This document shows positions 60,712-64,000 of a stretch of DNA of 64,000 bases, piece by piece. The translations under genes were made by a program, and so were the position numbers. The notes beneath the pieces were generated by a model. It did no database searches. It was not told where the DNA came from and saw only the letters and a program-made list of their open reading frames with translations. Positions within the stretch are counted from its first letter, which is position 1. Every line of letters begins with the position of its first letter. The DNA comes from Gordionus sp. m RMFG-2023 (Eukaryota > Nematomorpha > Gordioida > Chordodea > Parachordodidae): the NCBI RefSeq assembly GCF_954871325.1, contig NC_088775.1, forward strand, positions 66,751,561 through 66,815,560, given 5' to 3'.

Positions 60712-63134
60712 GGGCATGACTAAAATACGCGTCCCCGAAAACTACGCGTCCCTACACGTCCCCGGTCAAACGGGTTTAATTTATATAATATTAATAAAAA
60801 ATCTTATTTAGCTTTACAAGATGAGTTAAAAAATGTTTTTTATGATTTAAAAAAAAAATTATAACTTAGTAAATTTTTTAAAAATTTATTTTTTTACATC
60901 AACCCCGGTCAAGATACATTTATTTTTAAAAAATAAAAGCAGATTTATATTTAGCTCATTAAATGAATATAGAAAATGTTTTTTATGATTTAAAAAAAAA
61001 TGATAACTTAGTAAAATTTTTAAAAAATTATTTTTTTAAATTAAAAACTACGCGTCCCCGGTCAAGATACATTTTTTTTAAAATAAAAGCAGATTCATAT
61101 TTAGCTCATTAAATGGATATAGAAAATGTTTTTTTTTGATTTAGAAAAAAAGAGGTAACTTAATAAAATTTTTAAAATACTAATTTTTTACATAAAAACA
61201 TTACGCGTCCCTACGCGTCCCCAGTCAAGATACATTTTTTTTTTAAAAATAAAAGCAGATTCATATTTAGCTCATTAAATGGATACAGAAAATGATTTTT
61301 TTGATTTTTAAAAAAAGTGGTAACTTAGTAAAATTTTGAAAAATCATTTTTTTTCTTCCTTTTTTGACTAAAATACACGTCCCTACGCGTCCCCGGTCAA
61401 GATAGATTATTTGTATAATAATGAATATAGAATCGTGTATAGTTTTTAAGGAGATTACGAAAATGGTATTTATAATTTTTTTTTTTTAAATTTTTTTTCG
61501 AAAAATTTTTTTTTGACTAAACTACGCGTCCCTACGCGTCCCCGGTCAAGATATATTTTTTTTAAAAAAATAAAAGCAGATTCATATTTAGATCATTAAA
61601 TGGATACAGAAAATGTTTTTTTTTATTTAAAAAAAAGTGGTAACTTTGTAAAATTTTGAAAAAACACTTTTTTTTTTCATTTTTTGACTAAAATACGGGT
61701 CCCTACGAATCCCCGGTCAAGATAGATTATTTTTCTAAAAATGTATATAGAATCAAAATTATTAATATCATTTTCGGAATCTCCTTAAAAAACTATACAC
61801 GATTCTATATTCATTTTTATAAAAATAATCTATCTTGACCGGGGACGCGTATTTTAGTCAAAAAATGAAAAAAAAGAAGTGTTTTTTCAAAATTTTACTA
61901 AGTTACCACTTTTTTAAAAAATCAAAAAAAATATTTTCTGTATCCATTTAATGAGCTAAATATGAATCTGCTTTTATTTAAAAAAAAATGTATCTTGACC
62001 GGGGACGCGTAATTTAGTCAAAAAAAATTTTTCGAAAAAAATTAAAAAAAAAAATTATAAATACCATTTTCGGAATCTCCTTGAAAAACTATACACGATT
62101 CTATATTCATTTTTATAAAAATAATCTATCTTGACCGGGGACGCGTAGGGACGCGTATTTTAGTCAAAAAATGAAAAAAAAAGATTTTCAAAATTTTACT
62201 AATTTACCACTTTTTTAAAAAAACAAAAAAAAAACATTTTCTGTATCCATTTAATGAGCTAAATATGAATCTGCTTTTATTTTTTAAAAAAAAATGTATC
62301 TTGACTGGGGACGCGTAGTATAGTCAAAAAAAAAATTTTTTGAAAAAAAATTAAAAAAAAATAAATTATAAATACCATTTTCGGAATCTCCTTGAAAAAT
62401 TATACACGATTCTATATTCATTTTTATAAAAATAATCTATCTTGACTGGGGACGCGTATTTTAGTCAAAAAATGAAGAAAAAAAGTGTTTTTTCAAAATT
62501 TTACAAGTTACCACTTTTTTTAAAAATAAAAAAAAACATTTTCTATATCCATTTAATGAGCTAAATATGAATCTGCTTTTATTTAAAAAAAAATGTATCT
62601 TGACCGGGGACGCGTAGGGACGCGTAATGTTTTTATGTAAAAAATTAGTATTTTAAAAATTTTACTAAGTTACCACTTTTTTTTTAAAATAAAAAAAAAA
62701 CATTTTCTATAACCATTTAATGAGCTAAATATGAATCTGCTTTTATTTTTTTAAAAAAAATGTATCTTGACCGGGGACGTGTAGTTTTTAATTTAAAAAA
62801 ATAATTTTTTAAAAATTTTAATAAGTTATCATTTTTTTTTAAATCAAAAAACATTTTCTATATTCATTTAATGAGCTAAATATGAATCCTATTTTATTTT
62901 TTTAAAAAAAATGTATCTTGACCGGGACGCGTAGGGACGCGTAGTTTTTTGATGTAAAAAAATAAATTTTTAAAAAATTTACTAAGTTATCATTTTTTTT
63001 TTAAATCATAAAAATCATTTTTTAACTCATCTTATAAAGCTAAATAAGATTTTAATATTATATAAATTAAACCCGTTTGACCGGGGACGCGTAGGGACGA
63101 GTAGTTTTCGGGGACGCGTATTTTAGTCATGCCC
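60712..63134. mobile_element. Foldback element, 2.4 kb, inverted arms of tandem acgcgtccc units
   Basis: The ends gggcatgactaaaatacg and its inverse are flanked by a perfect 9-bp duplication tccttttcc (60703-60711 and 63135-63143). The left arm (60712 to about 61760) repeats units of roughly 140-170 bp, each starting acgcgtccctacgcgtcccc-ggtcaagat and containing gcagattcatatttagctca. The right arm (about 61765-63134) carries the inverse units (atcttgaccggggacgcgt) about nine times. Two unit types alternate: one with gcagattcatattt, one with gaatcgtgtatagttttt. No coding capacity exists. Nine-bp duplication and GGG ends match those of the MULEs in this window. Confidence 0.9.
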
Positions 63135-63143
63135 TCCTTTTCC

Positions 63144-64000
63144 TAGTTTGAAGTATCTATACATATATTCAAATTTTTGAAAAAAATTATTAAATTTGAA
63201 TCTTTTTTAATCAGGGTTTTGAGGACCCTATTCATGCTCTGTCCTATTATTTGTATAAATAGAAAAATTGGTTGTTTTACATCGCCATGCATAAGACCAC
63301 TCATGTCGAATTGGGTGCCAATTGTTATTAAAATATATTTCCACATCTGGAAAATTTAAGGCCATTAATGAATTATAAATTTCCCAATAAAGCACTTCTG
63401 TTTTTGAGTAGATCATTTTTTTCAAAAGATTTAATACAACCTTTACCTGGGTAGAATTTATATTTCTCTTTTTAACCGTTATTTCTCTCATAAATGTTTG
63501 TTGTACATGGAATGTACATATTTCAAGTGAGGCCATAGGAAAGGCTTCTCTATAAGCATGTCTATCAGCGAAGTCCTTATCTGCAATTATTACTTTAATT
63601 TTATTATTATTATCATTATATGATTTAAATAAATCACACATATTTTTAACTATTAAATAATTTTCAGACTTTACAACCCAGATGGCAGCAAATCTTGTTT
63701 GCTCTTCTCCATCAATAACGAAGAGAGTAAACACTGGCATTTGATGATTTAATATGTAGGTTGCATCAACCATGAGAATTTCTGGAAATTCATTAAAATA
63801 TTGCCTCATATTGGGTGTTTGATAATATATCCCCTGAAGGGCATTGTTTTCAGAAACTATTTTTATAATATTATTAGGGTTTAAATTTTTTAATAAGTTG
63901 TAAACATCCAGGAGCTCAGAGTCCCCTGGTAGATATAATATATTCTTTTTTATATTGTACAAATCTCGATTTGTTGTGTAAACTCCTTTTTGTTGGAGGT
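63144..64000 (-). pseudogene. MULE2 transposase, catalytic half, partial at window edge
   Basis: The inverse of MULE1 34340-35210, open on the minus strand from the window edge to about 63230. It has LMVDATYILNHQMPVFTL, IIADKDFADRHAYREAFP, EICTFHVQQTFMREI and NNRTEHE, the three acidic positions of the MULE DDE core. Protein similarity to MULE1 is very high. It is cut off from its C-terminus by the foldback element, with a frame change near 63240. Confidence 0.82.

Larger units (their letters stand above)
50829..64000 (-). mobile_element. Second Mutator-like element (MULE2), running off the right edge
   Basis: It begins ggctaatgataatgcacggt, one base different from the MULE1 end, and proceeds in the inverse order of MULE1: interior 51140-52374, then 58521-60702, then 63144-64000. 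Two insertions interrupt it: the Ty3/gypsy element at 52375-58515 and the foldback element at 60712-63134. The MULE1 sequence is continuous across both insertion points, which confirms the nesting. The other end is outside the window. Confidence 0.88.

Noticed and set aside
60712-63134. Palindrome as an assembly artefact
   Set aside because: The arms differ in length and sequence, and a perfect 9-bp duplication plus continuity with MULE1 across the site show a real insertion.
1-64000. Polinton-type element
   Set aside because: The long inverted repeats prompted a search, but no protein-primed DNA polymerase, packaging ATPase or capsid gene is visible, and each long-repeat element is explained by other transposases.

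Overview
This is a very AT-rich eukaryotic window with short introns (42-55 bp in several genes). Its transposon content is varied and typical of invertebrate animals: hAT, P/THAP9-like, Mutator-like with FLYWCH and SWIM fingers, Helitron, LINE and Ty3/gypsy. A three-exon gene for a DMAC2 / ATP-synthase-subunit-s-like mitochondrial factor also points to a metazoan. I cannot name the species. No rRNA, tRNA or CRISPR array was seen.

Host genes are few. On the left is an unrecognised serine-rich gene (exons 249-429, 786-932, 1002-3727, + strand) that ends in a PDZ-ligand-like tail. Next is the DMAC2-like gene (9538-8037, - strand, three exons, 336 aa), which looks intact. A third gene, MADF-domain (about 50468-46587, - strand), is split by a transposon lying inside an intron and may be host or transposon-borne.

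The rest is nested mobile DNA. (1) 4385-7850: a solo terminal repeat and hAT-like short elements. (2) 9960-14321: an element with long inverted repeats, interrupted by hAT copy 1 (10215-12551, 8-bp target duplication). (3) 14489-27455: a Helitron on the - strand with both ends recognisable (TC start, hairpin plus CTAG end). It carries a decayed Rep-helicase gene and tandemly repeated N-terminal exons, and hAT copy 2 (21120-25657) is inserted in it. (4) 27456-32890: a hAT-type MITE, a fossil LTR-element fragment, and a P-element-like transposon whose post-THAP exon has been copied about four times at a 165-bp period. (5) 32892-46524: a Mutator-like element (MULE1) with about 790-bp inverted repeats and a perfect 9-bp target duplication, split by a 6.5-kb block that holds a LINE with an intact 962-aa ORF and an older LINE in the other orientation. 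(6) 46587-50468: the MADF gene with a long-TIR transposon (47172-50324) in its intron. (7) 50829 to the right edge: a second MULE (MULE2) on the - strand, interrupted by a Ty3/gypsy element (52375-58515, 5-bp target duplication) and by a 2.4-kb foldback element (60712-63134, 9-bp target duplication).

The most interesting material is the long-TIR family seen at 47172-50324 and 9960-14321. Its members share a Cys-rich N-terminus, and the first also has an SDG...HGK..CD..GG core; I could not place it in a named superfamily. Next come the foldback element, which has MULE-like termini and target duplication, and the separate exon amplifications inside the Helitron and the P element.
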